Assembly: GCF_018260555.1 (NCBI RefSeq)
Contig: NZ_JAGLBB010000047.1
Span: 1-26,834, forward strand
Reading direction: 5' to 3'
DNA length: 26,834 nt
From: Deinococcus sp.
GTDB lineage: Bacteria; Deinococcota; Deinococci; Deinococcales; Deinococcaceae
Part shown: positions 7,951-17,453 of the stretch, one piece after another
Layout: the number at the start of each line of letters is the position of its first letter
Position numbering within the stretch: position 1 is the first letter of the stretch
Made by a program: the position numbers and the translations under genes
Notes under the pieces: generated by a model
Seen by the model: only the letters and a program-made list of their open reading frames with translations
Told to the model about the DNA's origin: nothing
The model's database searches: none

Positions 7951-8106
7951 GCAGGGGAACCTCGCTGGGGGGAGAATGCCCGTGAACGATACCAGAGCCG
8001 TCTGCTCGGCAGGCGACGCCCCGAACAAGCTGTTGTCCCCATGGGGGTAACGGATGCGGGGCGGCGCGTGCCTGCCCCGGTAACGACCACTCAGACACCC
8101 TTCCCG

Positions 8107-8112
8107 TATGAT
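8107..8112 (+). promoter_or_regulatory. Candidate -10 box for aconitase
   Basis: TATGAT, 37 bases before the ATG at 8150, matches the -10 consensus well. The hexamer 17 bases upstream is a poor -35, so this is only a candidate. Confidence 0.3.
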
Positions 8113-8149
8113 GAAAGCACCGCCCGGAAACGGGCAAGGAGGAACTCAC

Positions 8150-10861
<2,712 letters not shown>

Positions 10862-10877
10862 GCCTGACCTTCTGACG

Positions 10878-10917
10878 TGAACGAGCCCCGCCCGGGAAAC
10901 TGGGCGGGGCTCGTTCA
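10878..10917. terminator. Terminator hairpin after aconitase
   Basis: A perfect 16-bp stem, TGAACGAGCCCCGCCC and GGGCGGGGCTCGTTCA, with an 8-base loop. There is no long T tract, so it may rely on stem strength. Confidence 0.85.
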
Positions 10918-10970
10918 GTGCTGTGATCTGGAAGAACAATCAGTGCCCCCCGAACAAGGCGCACCGCTCC

Positions 10971-11018
10971 AGGACGTAAGGGATTCGAACCCTTGAGCCC
11001 TTGACGGACTGGATGTCC
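10971..11018 (-). pseudogene. tRNA-like 3' remnant (possible attachment-site scar)
   Basis: On the - strand, the 17 bases at 10994-10978 form a T-arm: stem AAGGG/CCCTT around the loop TTCGAAT. It is followed by ACGTCCT in the place of the acceptor 3' strand. Before it, AGTCC-GTCAA-GGGCT (11010-10996) can fold as a long variable arm. I cannot find a matching 5' acceptor strand (AGGACGT) or a valid anticodon arm upstream, so this is not a whole tRNA. It may be the 3' piece of a tRNA gene left by an integrative element. Chance similarity is possible. The overlapping GGATGTCC (11011-11018) pairs with GGACATCC at 11061-11068. Confidence 0.35.
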
Positions 11019-11068
11019 TCCACCACTGACCCTGTGTTCGCGCCGCCAGTGGGTTCACAGGGACATCC
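11011..11068. repeat. Nested inverted repeat
   Basis: GGATGTCC (11011-11018) is complementary to GGACATCC (11061-11068), and inside it CCACTG (11023-11028) is complementary to CAGTGG (11047-11052). No function is evident. From here to the 130-bp element at 11227 I see no gene. Confidence 0.4.
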
Positions 11069-11226
11069 ACCTTCAACCGCTCAGTCAACGCCCATCACCA
11101 TCATGCCAGACGAGGACGACCACCGTTTCCAAACCTGCGGCTGTGTGGGGCTCGGGGGGTGGGTTGGGCCGCGACGCTGCGTACACCCCTCCGCCCCTTC
11201 GGGGCACCTCGGCTCTGCGAGTCCCA

Positions 11227-11356
11227 TTAAGTACACTGCGTTTATCTTGTCGATAAACCGCGCGGAGCGCGGAGCAGAAGAACGTACGTTGGAGCGGGAA
11301 TGGAGAGGTTCCGGCGCTTTTCCGGCAGGGCGCCATGTGAGCTTCAACGTACTTAA
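11227..11356 (+). mobile_element. B element copy 1 (130 bp, TTAA-ended, MITE-like)
   Basis: Ends are TTAAGTAC and GTACTTAA, an 8-bp perfect terminal inverted repeat. Inside there is a hairpin TTTATC..GATAAA and a GC-rich segment CCGCGCGGAGCGCGG. There is no coding capacity. The second copy at 11965 has the same length and differs at six positions with no gaps. The TTAA at each end could be a target-site duplication or part of the repeat itself. Non-coding, short and terminally repeated is what is expected of a miniature element moved by a transposase encoded elsewhere; no transposase is in the window. Confidence 0.75.
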
Positions 11357-11394
11357 AAGGGAGGCAGGAAGGATCAGGCTTCGGTCGGCCGCGC

Positions 11395-11400
11395 TATGGT
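11395..11400 (+). promoter_or_regulatory. -10 box of a probable leaderless transcript
   Basis: TATGGT lies 8 bases before ATG 11409. No Shine-Dalgarno sequence precedes that ATG. Confidence 0.4.
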
Positions 11401-11408
11401 GTGTGGAT

Positions 11409-11741
11409 ATGGGTCGTAAGGATCGGGAGCAGGCGAGCTGGGTTGAAGACACGCGCACGGAACCGCTGGACGTGTGCGTGCTGTGCCGGCGTGAGGGGGA
11501 CATGACGGATCATCACCTGGTGCCCAAGTCGCAGGGGCGGCGCCAGGGCGTGAAACTGGGGGAGATTCCCACCGTGAAGATGTGTGCCGCCTGCCAGGGC
11601 TTCCTGAGTAAGACGTTCAGTAACGCGCAGCTCGCGAACGAGTTGAACACCGTGGAGGCGATTCTGGCGCGGGACGAGGTGCAGAAGTTCGTGAAGTGGG
11701 TGCAGAAGCAACCGCTGACGAAGGGCGTGCGCGTTCATTGA
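11409..11741 (+). CDS. Small HNH-like zinc-binding protein
   Basis: 110 residues from ATG 11409. The open frame extends upstream through the B element to 11001, but that part is non-coding in character. The protein has CVLC (23-26 region), then TDHHLVPKSQGRR, then MCAACQ. Paired CxxC motifs flanking DHHLVP are the layout of HNH/treble-clef nucleases, where the first His pair contacts phosphate and metal. The usual third motif His (typically N..LC..CH) is a Gln here (CAACQ), so nuclease activity is uncertain. The C-terminal part (LANELNTVEAILARDEVQKFVKWVQKQP) is helical. It lies among repeats and a tRNA-like remnant, so it may be accessory DNA. It could be a nuclease, a DNA-binding protein or a remnant. 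Confidence 0.65.
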   Translation: MGRKDREQASWVEDTRTEPLDVCVLCRREGDMTDHHLVPKSQGRRQGVKLGEIPTVKMCAACQGFLSKTFSNAQLANELNTVEAILARDEVQKFVKWVQKQPLTKGVRVH

Positions 11742-11803
11742 CCGGTGGCCGTTCAGGTTCACGTCGGCGCGGGGGTTGATACGGTGGGGTCTGCCTGTGT
11801 GCC

Positions 11804-11968
11804 TTGCTGGGTGGTGTGAGTGCCTCGCTGCTGCTGTCGGCGTGCGGCAGTGGATGCGGCGGAACAATCACATACACCGCATACGGACTCCGATTGAATG
11901 GGCGGCAAAGACCGTTCAATCCGAGCGGAGCGAGTAGGAGTCGAAGCGGGTTCCGGACGTGGAGTTAA
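11804..11968 (+). pseudogene. Truncated lipoprotein signal sequence run into repeats
   Basis: From TTG 11804 the frame reads LLGGVSASLLLSACGSGCGG, a typical lipoprotein signal with lipobox LSAC (Cys codon 11843-11845). After about 25 codons the frame enters R repeat copy 5 and ends at the TAA inside the TTAA end of B element copy 2. There is no ATG at the proper place, and upstream the frame is closed by TGA at 11778. It therefore looks like the 5' end of a lipoprotein gene whose body was lost when repeats inserted. The short length makes a chance match possible. Confidence 0.4.
11881..11940 (+). repeat. R repeat copy 5, short form
   Basis: Begins ATACGGACTCCGATTGAATG and includes TTCAATCCGAGCGGAGCGAGTAGGA-like sequence. 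It is closest to copy 3 at 3552. The right end is unclear because the match fades before a CCGTAT is reached. Confidence 0.7.
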
Positions 11969-12094
11969 GTACACTGCGTTTATCTTGTAGATAAACCGCG
12001 CGGAGCGCGGAGCAGAAGAAAGTACGTTGGAGCGGGAATGGAGAGGTTCCGGTGCTTTCCCGGCAGGGCGCAATGTGAGCTTCAAGGTACTTAA
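11965..12094 (+). mobile_element. B element copy 2 (130 bp, TTAA-ended, MITE-like)
   Basis: Same ends and length as the copy at 11227, with six substitutions and no gap. One change extends the internal hairpin to TTTATCT/AGATAAA. The flanks of the two copies differ, so the element rather than a larger block was copied. Confidence 0.75.
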
Positions 12095-12143
12095 CAGATC
12101 GGTGGTGTTCCGATATGTTAACGAAATAAACGGAATCCGTCTC

Positions 12144-12237
12144 ATACGGACTGCGGTTGATTCGGTTCCGATGGAGTTCGAGCGGTTGCGAGGAGGAACA
12201 GCAGACGGGTTTCGCGGAATGGAGCGGCAGTCCGTAT
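12144..12237 (+). repeat. R repeat copy 6, internally deleted (94 bp)
   Basis: The ends form a perfect 11-bp inverted repeat: ATACGGACTGC and GCAGTCCGTAT. The middle has lost part of the hairpin and of the right half, but keeps GAGGAACAGCAGACGGGTTTCGCGGAATGGAGCGG-like text. From here to the pilC stop codon there is no gene, only the hairpin at 12364. Confidence 0.75.
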
Positions 12238-12363
12238 GATCCTTGCTCCTGGGTGCAGGTACACCCTGCGCGCAGCAACGAGTTGAACCCTCAACGGCGC
12301 CGCCGGGCAACCCCTGCTGGACGCAAATGCTGCCGTCCGCGCCGCCAACCGCTGACAGCAGAA

Positions 12364-12396
12364 AGGGACGCGCTGCGAACAGTGCAGCGTGCCCCT
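12364..12396 (-). terminator. Terminator hairpin after pilC
   Basis: AGGGACGCGCTGC (12364-12376) and GCAGCGTGCCCCT (12384-12396) pair with one mismatch and one G-T pair around a 7-base loop. On the - strand it lies 17 bases after the stop codon and is followed by a short TTTCT. Confidence 0.6.
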
Positions 12397-12413
12397 CGAA
12401 GCATCAGCTGAAT

Positions 12414-13634
12414 TTACTGACTGAGCTGGCCGATGATGGCGAACATTGGCAGGAACATCCCGGCCACGATGGTGCCCACGATGCCGCCCAGGAACACGAT
12501 CATGAGCGGCTCGATGGCGGCCGTCATGCTGTCTACCGCTTCATCGACCTCGCGGTCGTAGAAGTCCCCGACCTTGCCGAGCATGTTGTCCAGCGATCCG
12601 GTTTCCTCACCGATAGAGATCATGCTGACCACCATGGGCGGGAAGACCTTGCTGGTCGCGAGGCTGGAACTCATCTGCTCACCGACCATCACGACGTTCT
12701 TGGCGTTCTCGATGCTCTCCTCGACGACGGCGTTGTTGGCGGTCCCCTTGGTGATTTCGAGGCTCTCGATGATGTTCACGCCGCTGCTGATCAGCAACCC
12801 GAACGTACGGGCGAACGAGGCGATAGCGCTTTTCTGCACCAGGTTGCCGAAGACGGGCATCTTGAGCTTGATGTCGTCGATGATCATTCTGCCCTTGGGC
12901 GTCCTGTAATAGGCTCGGTAAGCAAAGGTGACGATGGCGATGATCACGACCAGGAGCAGGATGGAATGCTGCAGGAAGTTGGAGACGGCCATCAGCATGA
13001 GCGTGATGAACGGGAGAGGCGCGTTCATCTGGGCCAGGATTCCAGCGAACTGCGGCACGATGGTCGTCAGCAGGAAGTAGGTGATCAGAAGAGCGAAGAC
13101 GAGCACCACGACCGGGTAGGTCAGGGCGCTCCTGAGCTTGCCGCGCAGCGCGAGGTCTTTTTCCTGGAAGTCGGCGATGCGTTCCAGCACCGAGTCGAGC
13201 GTGCCGCTGGTCTCGCCGGCCCGGACGAGGTTCACGTACAGGCGGTTGAAGATCCTGGGGTACTTGACCAGGCTGTCACTCAGGGGCGTGCCGGATTCCA
13301 CGTCGGTACGCATGCTCTTCACGACTTTCTGGAATCCCTTGTGCTCGATCTGTTTTTGCAGGATGGCCAGTGACTGCACCAGTGGCACACCGGCGTTGAT
13401 CAGCGTGGCGAGCTGCTTGCTGAAAATCGCAACCTGCTTGAGGCTTGGTGGTCGGTTATCCAGTAACGGAATGCTGATGTCGGCGTTCATGCCCGTTTTG
13501 GGGGTCTTGATCTCGACGATCATCAGGTTCTTGGCGCGCAGGGCGTCCCGGACCTGGTTGGTCGTCTCGGCTTCCATCTGGGATTTCAGCACCTTTCCGG
13601 AGCGGTCACGTACTCGGTATTCGAAGACGGGCAT
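12414..13634 (-). CDS. pilC: Type IV pilus / type II secretion inner-membrane platform protein (PilC/GspF)
   Basis: 406 residues, full length for the family. There are two copies of the T2SS-F domain: about 69-190 (FSKQLATLINAGVPLVQSLAIL...GETSGTLDSVLERIADF) and about 272-395 (FARTFGLLISSGVNIIESLEIT...GEETGSLDNMLGKVGDFYDREV). The signature A/GEETGxLDxxL occurs in both. Hydrophobic helices lie near 170-195, 215-240 and 375-400. The protein forms the membrane platform that couples the assembly ATPase to pilin polymerisation or extraction; in this genus it could serve natural transformation. No other pilus gene is next to it. The start has no Shine-Dalgarno; a TATACT eight bases before ATG suggests a leaderless mRNA. 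Confidence 0.95.
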   Translation of the reverse strand: MPVFEYRVRDRSGKVLKSQMEAETTNQVRDALRAKNLMIVEIKTPKTGMNADISIPLLDNRPPSLKQVAIFSKQLATLINAGVPLVQSLAILQKQIEHKGFQKVVKSMRTDVESGTPLSDSLVKYPRIFNRLYVNLVRAGETSGTLDSVLERIADFQEKDLALRGKLRSALTYPVVVLVFALLITYFLLTTIVPQFAGILAQMNAPLPFITLMLMAVSNFLQHSILLLVVIIAIVTFAYRAYYRTPKGRMIIDDIKLKMPVFGNLVQKSAIASFARTFGLLISSGVNIIESLEITKGTANNAVVEESIENAKNVVMVGEQMSSSLATSKVFPPMVVSMISIGEETGSLDNMLGKVGDFYDREVDEAVDSMTAAIEPLMIVFLGGIVGTIVAGMFLPMFAIIGQLSQ

Positions 13635-13642
13635 ATCTGATC

Positions 13643-13648
13643 AGTATA
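13643..13648 (-). promoter_or_regulatory. -10 box of the probable leaderless pilC transcript
   Basis: On the - strand TATACT is followed by eight bases and then ATG at 13634. The -35 region (AGGTCA, 17 bases upstream) is weak. Confidence 0.5.
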
Positions 13649-13739
13649 GTCTGGGGGTCTTTCGCTGACCTTACAGGTCCGGGGGTGTGCCGCGTTGCGC
13701 AGGCATTCCCGGTGGGGTCGGCGGCGCGGAGATCCGATC

Positions 13740-14366
13740 ATGAATGAACAGCAGCAGAATGGTCCGGGGGGCAGGCCAGCGTGGTGGGCGGCGGTAGAGG
13801 CGGCGCACGTGCTGCGCGGCGGCGGTGTGGTCGCGTACCCCAGCGAGACCGTCTGGGGTCTGGCGGCTCATCCGGACCGGCCGGACGCTGTGCGGCGACT
13901 GTATGAGCTGAAGGGGCGAGCGGCAGATAAGCCCGTGCAGGTGTCGTGTGTGGACGTGACAGCCGCGCGCGCCCTGATCCGGCCCAGTGCGGCGTTCGAA
14001 CGGCTGGCCCCGTTATGGCCGGGTCCGCTCACGCTGGTGACTCCGGCGTCGTCCGCGTGTCCGGCTGAACTGGCTCCCGGTGGACGGGTGGGGGTGCGCC
14101 TGCCGGATCATCCGGTGGCACGGTCGCTCCTGGGCCTGGTGGGAGGCACCCTGGCAACGACCAGTTGCAACCTGAGCGGGCAGGAGGCGGCCGTGACGCA
14201 CGCGCAGGCGCTGGCGATGGGGCTTGGCGACCTGACCCTCCCGGACGGCGGGCAGGGCACCCTGGGCCTTCCGAGCACGGTCGTCCTGCTGCCCGAGGGC
14301 CGGATCCTGCGGGCCGGGGCCGTCAGCGAAGAGCAGATTGTGGGCCTGCTGCGCGGACCGGCGTGA
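13740..14366 (+). CDS. tsaC: L-threonylcarbamoyladenylate synthase (YrdC/Sua5 family)
   Basis: 208 residues. The enzyme makes threonylcarbamoyl-AMP from Thr, bicarbonate and ATP, the first step of the t6A37 modification of ANN-decoding tRNAs. Visible motifs are YPSETVWGL (33-41), LYELKGRAADKPVQV with K58 and R60, TSCNLSG (141-147) and LPSTVV (177-182), all of the YrdC fold. It is the short form without the extra Sua5 domain. ATG 13740 has GGAG eight bases upstream; an in-frame ATG at 13695 would add 15 arginine-rich residues and is less likely. Its stop TGA overlaps the GTG of scpB, so the two are translationally coupled. Confidence 0.93.
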   Translation: MNEQQQNGPGGRPAWWAAVEAAHVLRGGGVVAYPSETVWGLAAHPDRPDAVRRLYELKGRAADKPVQVSCVDVTAARALIRPSAAFERLAPLWPGPLTLVTPASSACPAELAPGGRVGVRLPDHPVARSLLGLVGGTLATTSCNLSGQEAAVTHAQALAMGLGDLTLPDGGQGTLGLPSTVVLLPEGRILRAGAVSEEQIVGLLRGPA

Positions 14367-14917
14367 GCGGCCCGGAGCGGCCACCACCCGGCGAGGGTCC
14401 AGGCGCCCTGATCGGCGCGGCCCTCATGGCGGCCGGGCGGCCCGTGCAGGTGCGGGAACTGGCGGGCGTGCTGGGCATCCCGGAGGACGCGGCGCTGCGG
14501 CAGGTGCAGGCGTTCGCGGAGCATCTGGACGCCGCGAACCTGGGATTCACCGTCGAGGCGGTCGCTGGCGGGTACCGGCTGGTCGTGCCGGCCACCCTGT
14601 CCAGTCAGCTGGCCCCGCTGCTGGCCCCGCCGCCCCTGCCGGCGCTGAGCAGCGCGGCGCTGGAGGTGCTGGCCGTCATCGCGTACCGCCAGCCCGTGAC
14701 GCGCGCCGAGATCGAAGCCATGCGCGGCGGCAGCGCGGGAACGGTCGTCACGTTGCAGGAACGTGAACTGGTGAAGGTCGTGGGCCGCTCGGAAGCCGTC
14801 GGTGGGCCGCTGCTGTACGGCACCACGGAGCGGTTCCTGCTGGAATTCGGTCTGCGCAGCGTGGATGACCTGCCGCCGCTGGAAAACGCGAACTTCTCGC
14901 ACCTGCTGCGCGGTTAA
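14363..14917 (+). CDS. scpB: Segregation and condensation protein B
   Basis: 184 residues from GTG 14363, which overlaps the tsaC stop (GTGA). The open frame extends further upstream, but that part lies inside tsaC. ScpB is the winged-helix partner of the kleisin ScpA in the bacterial SMC condensin complex, which compacts and segregates chromosomes. The N-terminal winged helix is ALIGAALMAAGRPVQVRELAGVLG. The diagnostic block is ALEVLAVIAYRQPVTRAEIE..RGG, followed by LLYGTTERFLLEFGLRSVDDLP. No Shine-Dalgarno is evident, as expected of a coupled gene. scpA and smc are not in this window. Confidence 0.93.
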   Translation: MSGPERPPPGEGPGALIGAALMAAGRPVQVRELAGVLGIPEDAALRQVQAFAEHLDAANLGFTVEAVAGGYRLVVPATLSSQLAPLLAPPPLPALSSAALEVLAVIAYRQPVTRAEIEAMRGGSAGTVVTLQERELVKVVGRSEAVGGPLLYGTTERFLLEFGLRSVDDLPPLENANFSHLLRG

Positions 14918-14929
14918 GCGCCGCACCTG

Positions 14930-14980
14930 ATACGGACTTCGATTGAAAACTGGAACCTGTGTGGCGACTGAAACCCGTAT
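14930..14980 (+). repeat. R repeat copy 7, remnant (51 bp)
   Basis: Only the ends are left: ATACGGACTTCGATTGAAAACTGG and ACTGAAACCCGTAT-like sequence. It starts 12 bases after the scpB stop codon. Confidence 0.65.
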
Positions 14981-14993
14981 GCCGACTGGAAGC

Positions 14994-15020
14994 GGGCCGG
15001 AGCAAATTGCGCTCCGGCCC
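14994..15020. terminator. Bidirectional terminator between scpB and livF
   Basis: A perfect 10-bp stem, GGGCCGGAGC and GCTCCGGCCC, with a 7-base loop AAATTGC. It sits between convergent genes, 17 bases from the livF stop codon. Confidence 0.8.
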
Positions 15021-15036
15021 ACTCCCGGCGGCGCCT

Positions 15037-15744
15037 TTACCCGCCCAGGTAGGCGTGCAGCACGCGCTCGTCGTTGACGAGCTGGGCGCTGTCGCCCGTG
15101 AAGGTCATCTGCCCGGCTTCCAGGACGTACGTGCGGTGCGAGGCGTTCATGGCGAGCTTGGCGTTCTGCTCGACGAGCAGGATGGTGGTGCCGCGTGCGT
15201 TCAGGTCGCGGATGATGCCGAAGATCTCACGCACGATGATGGGGGCCAGGCCCAGCGACGGTTCGTCCAGCAGCAGCAGTTTCGGGCGGCTCATCAGGGC
15301 GCGGGCGATGGCCAGCATCTGCTGCTCGCCGCCGGACAGCGTGCCGGCCATCTGGTCCCTGCGTTCGCCCAGTCGCGGGAACCGTTCGTACATCTCTGAC
15401 AGGTCGGCCTTCACGCTGGGGCCGCTGCGGGTGTACGCGCCGAGTTCCAGGTTGTCCTGAATGCTCTGCCGGGCCAGCACCTGCCTCCCCTCGGGGCTCT
15501 GCGCGATGCCGAGTTTCACGGCCTCGTCGGCGGGCAGGCGCGTGATGTCGCGCCCCCCGAAGCGGATGCTGCCCGACAGCGGCTTCATGAGCCGCGACAC
15601 GGCGCGCAGCGTGGTGGTCTTGCCCGCGCCGTTCGCGCCGATCAGCGTGACGACCTCGCCCTCCTCGACGGTCAGCGACAGGTTCCGCACCGCCTGGATG
15701 GCGCCGTAGTTCACGCTCAGGTTCTCGATTTCAAGGAGTGCCAT
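15037..15744 (-). CDS. livF: Branched-chain amino acid ABC transporter, ATP-binding protein LivF
   Basis: 235 residues, one of two cytoplasmic ATPases that drive the LivHM permease. Walker A GANGAGKTT (36-44), Q82 of the Q-loop, signature LSGGEQQ (136-142) and Walker B LLLLDEP (156-162) are intact. The VEQNA segment after Walker B is characteristic of LivF rather than LivG. The start is one base after the livG stop, with GGGAGG eight bases before ATG inside the livG end. It is the last gene of the operon and is followed by the shared terminator. Confidence 0.95.
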   Translation of the reverse strand: MALLEIENLSVNYGAIQAVRNLSLTVEEGEVVTLIGANGAGKTTTLRAVSRLMKPLSGSIRFGGRDITRLPADEAVKLGIAQSPEGRQVLARQSIQDNLELGAYTRSGPSVKADLSEMYERFPRLGERRDQMAGTLSGGEQQMLAIARALMSRPKLLLLDEPSLGLAPIIVREIFGIIRDLNARGTTILLVEQNAKLAMNASHRTYVLEAGQMTFTGDSAQLVNDERVLHAYLGG

Positions 15745-15745
15745 C

Positions 15746-16525
15746 TTACTCGCCTCCCAGGTACGCTTCGATGACTTTCGGGTCGCGCTGCACTTCGGCC
15801 GGGTTGCCCATGGCGATCAGCTGCCCGAAGTTCAGGACGGCCACCCGGTCGCACAGGTTCATGACCAGCGGCACGTGGTGTTCGATGACCAGCACGGTCA
15901 GGTTGAACTGGTCGCGCACCTGCCGGATGAAGCCGGTCAGTTGCCCCTTCTCGCTGGTGTTCATCCCGGCGGCAGGCTCATCGAGCAGCAGCACGCGCGG
16001 TTCGGTCGCCAGGGCGCGGGCGATCTCCAGTTTCCGCTGGTCGCCGTAGCTGAAGTTCGCGGCCAGCTCTCCGGCGCGGTCGGCCATGCCCACCAGGTCC
16101 AGCAGTTCCCACGCGCGGGCTTCCACGCGGGCCTCCTCGGCCTTCGCGGCGCCGAACACGCCGCGCCACAGTCCGGCCTCTGTGCGGACGTGCTGCGCGA
16201 TCTTCACGTTTTCCAGCGCGTTCAGGCCCTTGAACAGGCGGATGTTCTGGAAGGTGCGGCTCAGGCCCAGCGCCGCCACGCGGTTGGGTTGCAGGCCGGT
16301 CACGGTAGTGCCGCGGTACGTCAGGGTGCCGCTGCTGGGTGGGGTCAGGCCGGTCATCAGGTTGAACAGCGTGGTCTTGCCCGCGCCGTTCGGGCCGATC
16401 AGACCGAAGATCTCGCCCTCGCGCACGTCGAAGGACACGTCGTTTACGGCGATCAGACCACCGAAACGGCGGGTCATGTTCCGGGCCTCAAGCACGACGC
16501 TCCCTGGAGAGGTGACGGCGCTCAT
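15746..16525 (-). CDS. livG: Branched-chain amino acid ABC transporter, ATP-binding protein LivG
   Basis: 259 residues. Walker A GPNGAGKTT (44-52), signature FSYGDQRKLEIARAL (158-172) and Walker B VLLLDEP (178-184) are present. The phrase PAAGMN after Walker B, the VIEHHVPLVM switch region and the end AYLGGE are typical of LivG. It pairs with LivF as the ATPase dimer. Its ATG overlaps the livM stop by 4 bp (ATGA), so translation is coupled. Confidence 0.95.
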   Translation of the reverse strand: MSAVTSPGSVVLEARNMTRRFGGLIAVNDVSFDVREGEIFGLIGPNGAGKTTLFNLMTGLTPPSSGTLTYRGTTVTGLQPNRVAALGLSRTFQNIRLFKGLNALENVKIAQHVRTEAGLWRGVFGAAKAEEARVEARAWELLDLVGMADRAGELAANFSYGDQRKLEIARALATEPRVLLLDEPAAGMNTSEKGQLTGFIRQVRDQFNLTVLVIEHHVPLVMNLCDRVAVLNFGQLIAMGNPAEVQRDPKVIEAYLGGE

Positions 16526-17451
16526 GGCCTGACCTCGGCCGGCTTGACGGGTGTGGGACGCTGCGGCGGTCGGGGACGGCCCAGTTTCTCCAGTGCGCCC
16601 ACGATGCCCTGCGGCAGGTACAGGCTCGCCACGACCAGCACCAGGCCGTTGATGACCAGCCGCCAGTCGGCGAGGAAGCGCAGCACTTCCGGCACGGCAG
16701 TCAGCAGCGCGCCGCCCACCACAGGCCCCCAGGTGTGGCGGCTCCCGCCGATCAGCACGAAGGCCAGGATGGCGATGCTGGCGTCGAAGGTGCCCTGCCG
16801 GGCGTTCCAGGAGCTGAGCAGCGGCGCGCTCATGGCGCCCACGATGCCCGCCAGGACCGCGCCGGTCACGAAGGCCAGCACCTTGTACCTCGTGGGCGGC
16901 ACGCCCATGGCGTCAGCGGCCAGTTCGTCCTCGCGGATGGCGCGCAGGGCGCGGCCCACCCGGGAGCGTTCCATCTGCCGCGCGAACAGCAGGGTCAAGA
17001 TCAGCAGCGGCCCGAAGATGAACACGTACTGCCAGCGGTCAACGATTCCGAACGGCTGCGGAATCCCGAACAGGCCGATGGCCCCGCCCGTAATGCTCAG
17101 GTTCAGGCTGATGACGCGCAGGACTTCCACGAACGCGATGGTCGCCAGCGCCAGATAGATCCCGCGCAGCCGCAGCGCCGGGACGCCCACCAGCAGGCCC
17201 AGCAGGCCCGCCAGGACGGCCGCGACCAGCCACGTCAGCGGGAACATGGCGTTCCCCAGCGTGTCGCGCAGGCCCGCGAAGGCCGGGTTGGTCAGCAGGA
17301 TGGCAGCCACGTACCCGCCCAGCGAGTAGAACCCGGGACTGGCGAGGCTCAGTTGCCCCGCCTGCAACGGGAAGTACAGGCTCAGGCCCAGCAGGCCCGC
17401 CTGCAGCATGGTCACGATCAGGAACCCGTATGTCGAGAGGAAATCAGTCAT
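16522..17451 (-). CDS. livM: Branched-chain amino acid ABC transporter permease LivM
   Basis: 309 residues with about eight hydrophobic helices. The family blocks are LSLASPGFYSLGGYVAAIL near the N-terminus, the coupling-helix segment RVGRALRAIREDELAADAMGV and the following TRYKVLAFVTGAVLAGIVGAM. The C-terminus is proline- and arginine-rich and cytoplasmic. LivM and LivH form the membrane channel. The start lies two bases after the livH stop; AGAAGG in the end of livH serves as ribosome binding site. Confidence 0.93.
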   Translation of the reverse strand: MTDFLSTYGFLIVTMLQAGLLGLSLYFPLQAGQLSLASPGFYSLGGYVAAILLTNPAFAGLRDTLGNAMFPLTWLVAAVLAGLLGLLVGVPALRLRGIYLALATIAFVEVLRVISLNLSITGGAIGLFGIPQPFGIVDRWQYVFIFGPLLILTLLFARQMERSRVGRALRAIREDELAADAMGVPPTRYKVLAFVTGAVLAGIVGAMSAPLLSSWNARQGTFDASIAILAFVLIGGSRHTWGPVVGGALLTAVPEVLRFLADWRLVINGLVLVVASLYLPQGIVGALEKLGRPRPPQRPTPVKPAEVRP

Positions 17452-17453
17452 GC

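Noticed and set aside
7951..8028. Longer start (TTG 8028) for the unknown gene at 7102-7950
   Set aside because: ATG 7950 has a GAGG site and starts a sequence with normal composition; the extension would run towards the aconitase promoter.
10971..11018. Complete tRNA or tmRNA gene
   Set aside because: A 5' acceptor strand complementary to ACGTCCT and a valid anticodon loop could not be found within 100 bases, nor a tmRNA-like 5' end within about 350.
11001..11408. Upstream extension of the HNH-like frame
   Set aside because: It runs through a non-coding B element and the tRNA-like region; ATG 11409 with its -10 box is a better start.
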